A stretch of 64,000 nt of DNA from Devosia sp. A16. Lineage in GTDB: Bacteria > Pseudomonadota > Alphaproteobacteria > Rhizobiales > Devosiaceae. A model generated the notes under the pieces. It was not told the DNA's origin and made no database searches. It saw only the letters and a program-made list of their open reading frames with translations. The stretch lies in NCBI RefSeq assembly GCF_001402915.1, contig NZ_CP012945.1, positions 3,821,501 through 3,885,500 of the forward strand, given 5' to 3'. Position 1 is the first letter of the stretch, and each line of letters starts with the position of its first letter. The position numbers and the translations under genes are program-made. This document shows positions 29,651 through 39,040 of this stretch, one piece after another.

Positions 29651-30876
29651 GAGTGCACCCCATCAGCAGCGGCTTCGGCTTCTACCGAATCCGGCTTGCC
29701 CGTAACGTTGGTCGCGTTGACCTTCTGACCCGGCACGACATACTCCTGGCCCATCGTGATCACGTCGATCGACGGGGGCAGACCCGTGACCCAGACGCCC
29801 TCACGGGAGTCCGAGATGATCGTCACGGGATAGAACTCGACGACGCCGTCCTTGACCGAGCGCACGCCGAGCGTGCCCTCGTCGTTCAGCGTCAGGACCG
29901 ACTGCGGCAACAGATGCGCAGGCACCGTACCCATGGTGACCGTGGCCGTCGCGGTGATGCCCGACAGCACCTTGCCGTCCGCATTGGGGATCTCGATCTC
30001 GACCGGGAACGAGCGGGTGGCATCGTCGGCAAGCGAGGCGATGTAACTCACCTTGCCGTCCACCGTCTGGCCGGTCACGGTTTCCACCTTGGCCGGCAGA
30101 CCCAGCTCGGCACGGGCGATGCGGGCCTCCGGCACCGAGGCGACGAACAGCATCGGGTCGAGCTCCACCACCGTGGCGCACGCCTGGCCCGGGCTCAGCA
30201 CGCTGCCGACCGTCGCCACCGGATCCTGCACGATGCCGGCGATCTTGGTGGTGACCTTGGCGCGGTCGAACTCCTGCTTGGCCTGGTCGAACGCCGTCTG
30301 GGCCTGGCGCAGTGCGGTCTCGGCCGCGATGCCGGTATTGCTGGCCGCGAGGCCCTTGTCGCGCAGCGCCTTGTTGGAGTCGTAGGCCGTCTGGGCCTGG
30401 GCCAGTGCCGCTTCCGCCTGCGCCACCGCGGCAGCGCGCGTGCCTTCCTCGAGGGTGCAGATCACGTCGCCCGCCTTGACGGCCTGGCCCTTGGTGACGT
30501 TCACCGCAGTGACCACACCCGAGGTTTCCGGCGTGATGGTGGTGACGTTCTTGGCCTTGGTGCGGCCGCGCAGCGGCACTTCCACCGGCATGGCCTGCAT
30601 GGTGTAGGTCTCGGTGCGCACCGATTGAGCCGGAGCAGATGCGCCGCTCGCCTCGGCGACCCGCTGGGCGATGGTCAGTGCCGGATCGACCGCGCCCTCG
30701 GCGGCGGGGTGGTGCGTCGTCTCGGCGCCTTCGGCGTCCTTGCTGAAGAACGAGATAATCGGGCGTTCGCCCTTGCCGGGGCCATTGCCGCCCGCCACGA
30801 AAACGCCGCTGCCGAGCCACAGGGCCCCGACAACGACAATGGCGCCGGCAACGCCGTAGGAAACGATCGCACGCAT
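29647..30876 (-). CDS. RND efflux periplasmic adaptor (membrane fusion protein)
   Basis: A 409-residue adaptor bridging the RND pump to an outer-membrane channel. It has an N-terminal membrane segment or signal (VAGAIVVVGALWLGSGVFV), the split lipoyl domain (VTKGQAVKAGDVICTLEE and later VGSVLSPGQACATVVELDP), a helical hairpin rich in Ala and Gln between them (about 140-215), and the beta-barrel and membrane-proximal domains (VSYIASLADDATRSFPVEIE). The start is 11 nt from the padR stop and the stop overlaps the pump gene by 4 nt, so all three genes form one transcript under PadR control. Confidence 0.92.
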   Translation of the reverse strand: MRAIVSYGVAGAIVVVGALWLGSGVFVAGGNGPGKGERPIISFFSKDAEGAETTHHPAAEGAVDPALTIAQRVAEASGASAPAQSVRTETYTMQAMPVEVPLRGRTKAKNVTTITPETSGVVTAVNVTKGQAVKAGDVICTLEEGTRAAAVAQAEAALAQAQTAYDSNKALRDKGLAASNTGIAAETALRQAQTAFDQAKQEFDRAKVTTKIAGIVQDPVATVGSVLSPGQACATVVELDPMLFVASVPEARIARAELGLPAKVETVTGQTVDGKVSYIASLADDATRSFPVEIEIPNADGKVLSGITATATVTMGTVPAHLLPQSVLTLNDEGTLGVRSVKDGVVEFYPVTIISDSREGVWVTGLPPSIDVITMGQEYVVPGQKVNATNVTGKPDSVEAEAAADGVHS

Positions 30877-30887
30877 TCTGATACCCT

Positions 30888-31436
30888 CTATTCCGCTGCT
30901 GCAGCGTCGTCCCTGTCGGGACGGGCCAGCGCTATCAGTTCATCCCCGTGCGCCTCGATGTAGTCACGAGCCGCTTGCATGCAAGTGCGCCCGTAATCGA
31001 TGACCCAGGCGTCTCCGGGGTGGTTGTGTTGTTGTTTGAGCCGGTCAAAGTCGGCGAGCGTCGCGTCGATTTCGACGATTCGTTCATTCAGTCGCTGCTC
31101 GACCAGCGATTGCGGAAGCTCTGAAGCGAAGCGCAGGAACAGCAGAAATTCGCTGCGGAACTCGTCTTCGCCAAGTTTCTCGAACATCGACTGGATGAAC
31201 GCTGCCCGCCCGGCCGCAGTGATCGAATAGATTTTCTTGGCGGGCTTGCCATCCTGCTGTTCGACACGCGCCGTAACCAGCTTTTCCTGCTCGAGCCGGG
31301 CCAGAGACGGATAGATCGCCCCATAGCTGGCGTCGATGAAATACGAATACTCTCCTTCAACGGAGAGCTTTCGGATCTCATATCCAGTCGCGTCGCCATC
31401 GTAGAGGATGGCAAGGCAGATGGTTCTGACGTTCAT
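30888..31436 (-). CDS. PadR family transcriptional regulator
   Basis: A 182-residue PadR-type repressor: an N-terminal winged helix (AILYDGDATGYEIRKLS ... YGAIYPSLARLEQEKLV) and a C-terminal helical dimerisation domain of the Vir_act_alpha_C type (about 95-170). PadR proteins usually repress adjacent efflux or detoxification genes and release DNA on binding aromatic or drug-like ligands. It is the first gene of the efflux operon, and a symmetrical operator-like dyad lies 20-55 nt upstream of its start, consistent with autorepression of the whole operon. Confidence 0.9.
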   Translation of the reverse strand: MNVRTICLAILYDGDATGYEIRKLSVEGEYSYFIDASYGAIYPSLARLEQEKLVTARVEQQDGKPAKKIYSITAAGRAAFIQSMFEKLGEDEFRSEFLLFLRFASELPQSLVEQRLNERIVEIDATLADFDRLKQQHNHPGDAWVIDYGRTCMQAARDYIEAHGDELIALARPDRDDAAAAE

Positions 31437-31455
31437 TGGCTTCCTGTTCGGCCGT

Positions 31456-31491
31456 CATATAACGGACCAGCATATGCCGGGCCTATATATG
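31456..31491. promoter_or_regulatory. Probable PadR operator upstream of the efflux operon
   Basis: A symmetrical 36-bp structure centred on the palindrome GCATATGC (31470-31477): CATATA at 31456-31461 and TATATG at 31486-31491 are at exactly equal distance from the centre, with 8-nt spacers. It is immediately upstream of padR, in an AT-rich pocket likely to be the promoter. Confidence 0.6.
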
Positions 31492-31579
31492 GAGGCGGAA
31501 AAAAGCGCAACAAGGGCCGGGAGAGGGGCTGCCATGCATTTTCTTCATGGCCAACCGTTTGAATACTAACGGTTTCGTC

Positions 31580-32388
<809 letters not shown>

Positions 32389-32392
<4 letters not shown>

Positions 32393-33252
32393 TGGATTTC
32401 GACGTCCAGTCCGAGATCGAGCGGTCTGGCACCCATGGTGATCTGGCTCGACGAGATGTAGTCGACCCCTGTTTCGGCGATGCTGCGTACCCGCTCGAGC
32501 GTCACCCCACCCGAGGCTTCGAGCCGTGCCCGACCGGCGGTCAGTCGCACCGCTGCGCGCAGCAGATTGTTGTCCATGTTGTCGAGCATGACGATGGTCG
32601 CGCCCGCTTCCAGCACCTCGCCGAGCTCGTCGAGGTTGGTCACCTCGATCTCGATCGCCACCAGGTGACCGGCCGCCTCTCGCGCGGCCCGGTAGGCCTT
32701 GCCCGCGCCGCCCGCTACCGCGATGTGGTTGTCCTTGATCAGGATGGCGTCGCTCAGCGCGTAGCGATGGTTGGAGCCGCCGCCGCAGCGCACCGCATAT
32801 TTCTCGAACGCCCTCAATCCGGGGGTGGTCTTGCGGGTGTCGCAGATTTGCGCACTGGTCCCTGCCACTGCTTCGACGAACTTGTGAGTGTGGGCGGCGA
32901 TGCCGCTGAGGTGATTCAGGAAATTGAGCGCGGTGCGCTCGCCGGCCAGCAATTGCCGCGCATCACCTGACACCACTGCAACGATGTCCCCCTTCGTCAC
33001 CGCGCTGCCATCGGCCACCTGCGGATCGAACGACACGGCCCCGCCAAGCTGCTGAAATACTTCGAGTGCGACCGGCAGCCCGGCGATCACTCCGGCCTCG
33101 CGGGTCGACAGTGTCGCCGTCGCCACGGCATCGACCGGGATCGTTGCCTGCGAGGTGAGGTCACCGGCCAGTCCCAGGTCTTCGGCGAGGGCACGACGAA
33201 CCGCGTCTTCGATGAGGGCGGGGGGCAGGGCGCCGATAAGGGTGTCGGGCAT
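32389..33252 (-). CDS. nadC: Nicotinate-nucleotide diphosphorylase (carboxylating)
   Basis: Quinolinate phosphoribosyltransferase: makes nicotinate mononucleotide from quinolinate and PRPP in NAD synthesis. The 287-residue product has ALAEDLGLAGDLTSQ, LNFLNHLSGIAAHTH, ICDTRKTTPGLRAFEKYAVR (substrate-binding Arg and Lys), GGGSNHRYALSDAILIKDNH, and EIEVTNLDEL. Length is normal. nadE lies 22 kb away, and nadA/nadB are not in the window. Coupled to cysQ by a 4-nt overlap; divergent from the OmpA-like gene. Confidence 0.95.
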
Positions 33253-33342
33253 GTCTTGGCTCTGATGCTGGCGGCGAGCGGTTTACGCGAGCGCGCAACC
33301 CCACGCAATGCCGCGCTGACGCCACTCATTACCTCCAGGGTC

Positions 33343-33367
33343 GGAACAAATCCGTTCGGCGCCCGTT
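33343..33367 (+). promoter_or_regulatory. EcfG (general stress) type promoter upstream of the OmpA-like gene
   Basis: GGAAC (33343-33347), a 16-nt spacer and CGTT (33364-33367) match the EcfG promoter consensus. The -10 element is 62 nt before the OmpA-like ATG, on the correct strand. Confidence 0.55.
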
Positions 33368-33429
33368 CCGACCCAGCGCCAGTTCTGGGCGGGTTGGCTG
33401 TTGCATCACAAGAAGAACGGAGAAAAACC

Positions 33430-35316
33430 ATGCAGCTTAAGCGCTTATTGCTTACGACCACGAGCCTTTGCATGCTCTCGCTGCTCCCCCAGACTGCCGG
33501 GGCGCAGGATGCGGGGCTGACGGCGGCCTACAATGCCTATGTCGAGGCCCAGAGCGGTGACGACGCAGAGGCCAAGGCGGCCGCCGAAGCGGCATTCTTG
33601 GCCGAATGCCAGCGCGTGGGTGCGCCCGCGCTTCAGCAGTGCATTGCCATTGCCACCGGTGCTGCCGACGCAGAGCAGCCCGCCCCCCCGGCTGAGGACC
33701 AGCCGCCGGCGAGCGAGGAGCCGGCGCCTCCGGCTGCCGAGCCGGCCCCGCCCGCTGAGCAACCCGCCCCACCGCCGGCCGAGCCGGCGCCTCCGGCGAA
33801 GCAACCCGCGCCTGCTGAACAGCCAGCTCCCGCGGCCGAACAACCCCCTGCCGCCGACCAGCCCGCTCCCGCCGAGCAGCCGGCGCCTCCTGCCGAGCAG
33901 CCCGCCGCCCCCGCGGAGCAGCCCGCCGCCCCCGCGGAGCAGCCCGCGGCTCCGGCCGACTCCCCGGCAAATGACCCGGCCCTGATCGCAGCGTTCGAGG
34001 CCTATGTCTCGGCCAGCTCCAGCGGTGATGCCAATGCCAAGGCGACTGCCGAGGCGGCCTTCCTCGCCGAATGTAACCGTCTGGGCATCCAGTCGCTCGA
34101 CCAGTGCCTGGCGCTGATGGGCGGTGCCCCGGCGCCGGCGACGCCGGCCGAACCTGCAACGCCAGCCGAACCGGCTCAGCCGGGCGAAGCTCCGGCGACC
34201 GACCAGTCGGGGCAGCCGCTCGAGGTGGTTCCCGACCAGGAGACGCCTGACGCTCCGGCTGCTCCGGTGCTGGACAGTGCCAAGGATGCCGGCGAGGCCG
34301 GTGCCGGGCAACCGGCCCCAGCCCAGCCGCCGGCTGCCGAGGCTCCGCCGCCCGCTACCGATGCCGAGGCCCAGGCCCAGACGCCGCCCCCGGCCGAGGA
34401 AGTCGAGGCGACCGTCGCCACCGAAGGCAAGCGCGTCGAGCAGCTGCCGGCTCCCGAAGCCCCACCGGCGGCCCAGGAGGCAAAGAAGGATGGCGACAAG
34501 CTGATCGTCAATATCGGCATCAACATCAATATCTTCACGCCATACAAGGATCGCGACCGCATCGGCCGTGGCGACGAGGTCTATTATGAAGAACTCGACA
34601 ATGGTCGCTACCGGCAGACCGTCATCCGGTCCGACGGCACCCGCGTGGTGACGGTGTGGAACCGCTATGGCGAGGTCATCCGCCGCGTGAAAGTGCTGCC
34701 CGACGGTACCCGCATCGTCCTCGTCTTCTCCCCCGATGACCGTCGCGATGACGACTGGCGCGATCCGGGCGACGACCTGCCGCCGTTCTACCTGCCGATC
34801 CCGGTGAACGACTACGTGCTCTACAGCGAGCGCTCCGATGAGGCCGATATCGAACGTTTCCTCAGCGAACCGCCGCTGGAGAAGGCTGCTCGCGTCTATA
34901 CCGTGGACGAGGTCAAGCGCTCGGCCCGCATTCGCGACACCGTTCGTCGCGTCGAGATCGGCGACCTGACCTTCGATACCGGCTCGGCCCAGTTGGGCCG
35001 CGATCAGGTCGGCTCGCTGGGCAAGGTGGCGGACGCGATCAAGAAGATCCTCGACCGCAACCCGGGCGAGACCTTCCTGATCGAAGGCCATACCGACGCC
35101 GTCGGCTCGGACGAATCCAACCTCGTCCTCTCCGACGAACGCGCCGGCACCGTCGCGGACCTGTTGACCGAGTTCTACGACATCCCGCCGGAGAACCTGA
35201 CCACTCAGGGCTACGGCGAACGTTATCTCAAGGTCGAGACGGAGGGCGCCGAGCGCGCCAACCGCCGCGTCACCATTCGCCGCATCACCTCGCTGGTGTC
35301 CGGCGGCCAGAGCTGA
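33430..35316 (+). CDS. OmpA family protein with duplicated N-terminal module
   Basis: A 628-residue exported protein. A signal peptide (LLLTTTSLCMLSLLPQ, cleavage near AGAQ) is followed by a 50-residue module at about 27-76, a long repetitive Pro/Ala/Glu linker, a second copy of the same module at about 182-233 (both contain A-x-AEAAFLAEC and a second Cys 13 residues later), another Pro/Ala linker, a region rich in charged beta-strands (about 355-470), and a C-terminal OmpA peptidoglycan-binding domain (about 507-620: FDTGSAQL, IEGHTDAVGSDESN, LSDERAGTV, GYGERYL, NRRVTI). The ATG follows GGAG. An EcfG-type promoter lies upstream and a terminator downstream. Confidence 0.85.
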   Translation: MQLKRLLLTTTSLCMLSLLPQTAGAQDAGLTAAYNAYVEAQSGDDAEAKAAAEAAFLAECQRVGAPALQQCIAIATGAADAEQPAPPAEDQPPASEEPAPPAAEPAPPAEQPAPPPAEPAPPAKQPAPAEQPAPAAEQPPAADQPAPAEQPAPPAEQPAAPAEQPAAPAEQPAAPADSPANDPALIAAFEAYVSASSSGDANAKATAEAAFLAECNRLGIQSLDQCLALMGGAPAPATPAEPATPAEPAQPGEAPATDQSGQPLEVVPDQETPDAPAAPVLDSAKDAGEAGAGQPAPAQPPAAEAPPPATDAEAQAQTPPPAEEVEATVATEGKRVEQLPAPEAPPAAQEAKKDGDKLIVNIGININIFTPYKDRDRIGRGDEVYYEELDNGRYRQTVIRSDGTRVVTVWNRYGEVIRRVKVLPDGTRIVLVFSPDDRRDDDWRDPGDDLPPFYLPIPVNDYVLYSERSDEADIERFLSEPPLEKAARVYTVDEVKRSARIRDTVRRVEIGDLTFDTGSAQLGRDQVGSLGKVADAIKKILDRNPGETFLIEGHTDAVGSDESNLVLSDERAGTVADLLTEFYDIPPENLTTQGYGERYLKVETEGAERANRRVTIRRITSLVSGGQS

Positions 35317-35338
35317 CGGACGACAGCTTCAACCACGA

Positions 35339-35369
35339 AAGCCCCGGGGATCATCCCTGGGGCTTTTCT
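35339..35369 (+). terminator. Rho-independent terminator after the OmpA-like gene
   Basis: An 11-bp stem AGCCCCGGGGA/TCCCTGGGGCT (one wobble pair) with a 3-nt loop is followed by TTTCTTT. It separates the OmpA-like gene from the convergent regulator gene. Confidence 0.85.
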
Positions 35370-35428
35370 TTGCCAGCCGAGACGGCGGCAACCATGCCGC
35401 CTGTTGTCGGGCCAGCACGAGCGGCTGT

Positions 35429-36835
35429 TCAGCCCAGCCGATACGGCACCACTTCGCGCCGATCGACATCGATCTCCAGCCGCGCATCCATCGGCGGCAC
35501 CGAGCGCTGGATGCAGTTGCCACGCGGGCAAATCCGGCAGCTGATGCCGATCGGCTCGAAGCCGCGCGTCAGGTCGAGGTCGACCGCATAGGTCAGCTTT
35601 CCGGCGTGGGCGACCTCACAGCCCAGCGCATAGGCATAGCGCCGTACCGGTCCGCGGAACCCGCCGGTGTGCTTTTCTTCGGACCAGGCAAGGCAAAGGT
35701 AGCGGTTGCCGTCCGGCGTCTCGGCAAGCTGGCGAGCGATCCGGCCGTTATGCTCGCCGAACACCCGGTGCACGTTCCACAGCGGGCACGCGCCGCCGAA
35801 GCGGGGGAACTGCAGCGGCGTCGCCGAATGCCGCTTGGTGATGGTCCCCGCCGCATCGACCCGGGCAAAGAAGAACGGCACGCCGCGCGCCTTGGGCCGC
35901 TGCATGGTCGAGAGCCGGTGCCCGACCTGCTCCATCGATGCCCCGAACGCGAAGGCCAGTTCCTCGATGTCGTAGCCACTCTGTTCGGCTGCCGCGAGAA
36001 ACGCGCCATAGGGCATCTGCAGCGCCCCGGCGAAATAGTTGGCGAGCCCCAGCCGGCAGATATCCGCTGCCTGCCTCGTCTTGAACTCCGCCTGGCCGAC
36101 GATGTGGTCGATCAGCTCAGCCTGCTCGATCAGCGCCAACTGCACTGCCAGTTGAAAATACTGCGTTGCCGGCGCCAATCGTCCATTGAGGACGATGGTG
36201 CGCGACGAGCGCTCGAAGCGCCGCAACTGATCGGGCGAGTTCGGTTCCTCGAACACCACGGAGATACGGTGGCGCGTCGTGAGGTAGGTCGCCAGCCGCT
36301 CGAGCCGACCATGCAGAGCCAGCCCGATCGTCGCCGCCAGCGTTTCGGCGGCGAGATCGAGCGGGTCGATATAGTTGTTGGCATAGTGGAAGAAGTCGCG
36401 CACCTCTTCGTAGCTCGTCTGCAGCCCCGGCGCGCCCACCATCGCGGCATCCGCGCCCATCAGCCGCTCGTTGACCTTGCGATAGGCCTCGTAGAGCCTG
36501 AGCAGTGCTCGCGCCGTATCGGGCGCGCTCGTTGCCAGCGACTTGAGCTCGATCAGCCCCGGCGCCGCCGCACCGAACAACGGATCGGCCATCGCCTCGC
36601 GCAGGTCGGCCAGCACTCGATCGGCGCCCTCCGAGGTGAGTTCGCCGAGGTCGAGCCCGAAGTTCTCTGCCAGCGTCAGCATCAGCGCCGCCGTCAGCGG
36701 CCGCTGGTTGTTCTCGATCTGGTTGAGATACGACACCGAGATTTCGAGCCGCCGCGCCAGCTCGCGCTGGGTCAGTCCCGCCTTGATACGCGCTGCCCGT
36801 ACCCGCGCCCCGGCAAAGATCTTTCGGTCGGCCAT
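35429..36835 (-). CDS. Short-chain fatty acyl-CoA regulator (ScfR/PccR type)
   Basis: A 468-residue regulator with an N-terminal XRE-type HTH ([19 protein letters not shown] ... IENNQRPL), a central IrrE/M78-like region (about 160-300; the zinc-peptidase HExxH is not evident) and a C-terminal domain (about 300-460) with four clustered Cys ([23 protein letters not shown]) typical of ScfR proteins. Members activate or repress propionate, acetate or 2-methylcitrate genes; the divergent pccB points to the PccR subgroup. The ATG at 36835 starts at the family position, but no Shine-Dalgarno is visible; a TTG two codons earlier is alternative. A tandem TTYGCAA array begins at the start codon. Confidence 0.85.
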   Translation of the reverse strand: MADRKIFAGARVRAARIKAGLTQRELARRLEISVSYLNQIENNQRPLTAALMLTLAENFGLDLGELTSEGADRVLADLREAMADPLFGAAAPGLIELKSLATSAPDTARALLRLYEAYRKVNERLMGADAAMVGAPGLQTSYEEVRDFFHYANNYIDPLDLAAETLAATIGLALHGRLERLATYLTTRHRISVVFEEPNSPDQLRRFERSSRTIVLNGRLAPATQYFQLAVQLALIEQAELIDHIVGQAEFKTRQAADICRLGLANYFAGALQMPYGAFLAAAEQSGYDIEELAFAFGASMEQVGHRLSTMQRPKARGVPFFFARVDAAGTITKRHSATPLQFPRFGGACPLWNVHRVFGEHNGRIARQLAETPDGNRYLCLAWSEEKHTGGFRGPVRRYAYALGCEVAHAGKLTYAVDLDLTRGFEPIGISCRICPRGNCIQRSVPPMDARLEIDVDRREVVPYRLG

Positions 36836-36890
36836 TTGCAAGTTCGCAATTTCACAGTTCGCAACTTTGCAGAATTAGCAGGTCCGCACA
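36835..36890. promoter_or_regulatory. Tandem octamer array between regulator and pccB
   Basis: Seven degenerate copies of an octamer near TTYGCAAN follow each other: TTTGCAAG, TTCGCAAT, TTCACAG, TTCGCAAC, TTTGCAGA, TTAGCAGG, TCCGCACA. The best four form two pairs (36835-36850 and 36858-36873). The array starts in the regulator's start codon and ends about 65 nt before pccB, so a protein bound here could control both genes. The related PccR of Rhodobacter is reported to bind TTTGCAAA repeats (recalled, not checked). Confidence 0.55.
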
Positions 36891-36954
36891 TTCCTGTCTC
36901 TCGCCGCGTCAACGAAGGATGTATGTTGCCCATAGGCTAAGGGCAGGGGACTGC

Positions 36955-38487
<1,533 letters not shown>

Positions 38488-38524
38488 GGGGCCTCACCGC
38501 CAACCACCGGCGGCGCCCGCGCGT

Positions 38525-38566
38525 CTCCCTCCCCCGTTGCGGGGAGGGATCAAGGGTGGGGGGAGC
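38525..38566. repeat. 42-bp terminal inverted repeat, left copy
   Basis: Begins CTCCCTCCCCCGTTGCGGGG and ends AGGGTGGGGGGAGC. It is the exact reverse complement of 38945-38986. Each copy contains its own hairpin (CCCTCCCC...GGGGAGGG). It lies 37 nt after the pccB stop and 31 nt before the DUF559 start. Confidence 0.95.
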
Positions 38567-38596
38567 AGCCCGCTCGAAACCCCAGGCTGAGCACCG

Positions 38597-39040
38597 ATGA
38601 GCACGGAACTCGCCAGAAAGCTCCGCCGGAGTCCGCCGGAGCCTGAGCGCCGCATGTGGGGAATCCTCTTCCCGCTGCGTCGCCAGGGCTACAACTTCCG
38701 CCGCCAGGCCAAGATTGGCGCCTACTACGCCGATTTCGCCTGCCGCCATCCGGCGATGGTGATCGAGGTCTATGGGGAAACGCACACGACCGACCTTGCC
38801 CAATCCAACGATGCAACCCGCGACGACTATTTCGCCGGGCGCGGTTTCCGCGTGCTGAGGTTCTGGAACAACGAGGTCATGGAAAACGCTGAGGGCGTCT
38901 ATTTGACCATCGCGGCGGCGCTTGCCGAAGCATCCAGCGTGACCGCTCCCCCCACCCTTGATCCCTCCCCGCAACGGGGGAGGGAGTCGACTGACAGATC
39001 GAGCCCCAAGCCAGCGGCATCCGACAGGACCACCCCCTGA
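38597..39040 (+). CDS. DUF559 domain protein inside an inverted-repeat element
   Basis: A 147-residue protein whose first 110 residues are a DUF559 (Vsr-like) domain: LRRSPPEPERRMWGILFPLR, FRRQAKIGAYYADFACRH (Asp46), MVIEVYGETH (Glu57, Tyr59, His63), and FRVLRFWNNEVMENAEGVYL. The residue at Tyr59 is Asp in the other DUF559 protein (ELDGGQH), so the metal site may be altered. The last 35 residues translate the right inverted repeat (APPTLDPSPQRGRES) and its flank; the stop directly abuts the pccA ATG. The gene splits the pccB-pccA pair. Function unknown; possibly a nuclease linked to spread of the repeat. Confidence 0.75.
   Translation: MSTELARKLRRSPPEPERRMWGILFPLRRQGYNFRRQAKIGAYYADFACRHPAMVIEVYGETHTTDLAQSNDATRDDYFAGRGFRVLRFWNNEVMENAEGVYLTIAAALAEASSVTAPPTLDPSPQRGRESTDRSSPKPAASDRTTP
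38945..38986. repeat. 42-bp terminal inverted repeat, right copy
   Basis: Begins GCTCCCCCCACCCTTGATCC and ends ACGGGGGAGGGAG; perfect inverse of the left copy. It is located inside the DUF559 reading frame. No target-site duplication is evident beside the two copies. Confidence 0.95.

Noticed and set aside
31553-31574. Inverted repeat AACCGTT-N8-AACGGTT after cysQ as a terminator
   Set aside because: No T-run on either strand and only seven base pairs; left uncalled.
33877-33960. Short tandem DNA repeats as a CRISPR or VNTR array
   Set aside because: They are in-frame codon repeats of a Pro/Ala/Glu linker, without spacers.
33445-35091. A 548-codon - strand frame with Gly/Arg repeats
   Set aside because: Antisense of the Pro/Ala linkers of the OmpA-like gene; the repeats come from the same DNA repeats.
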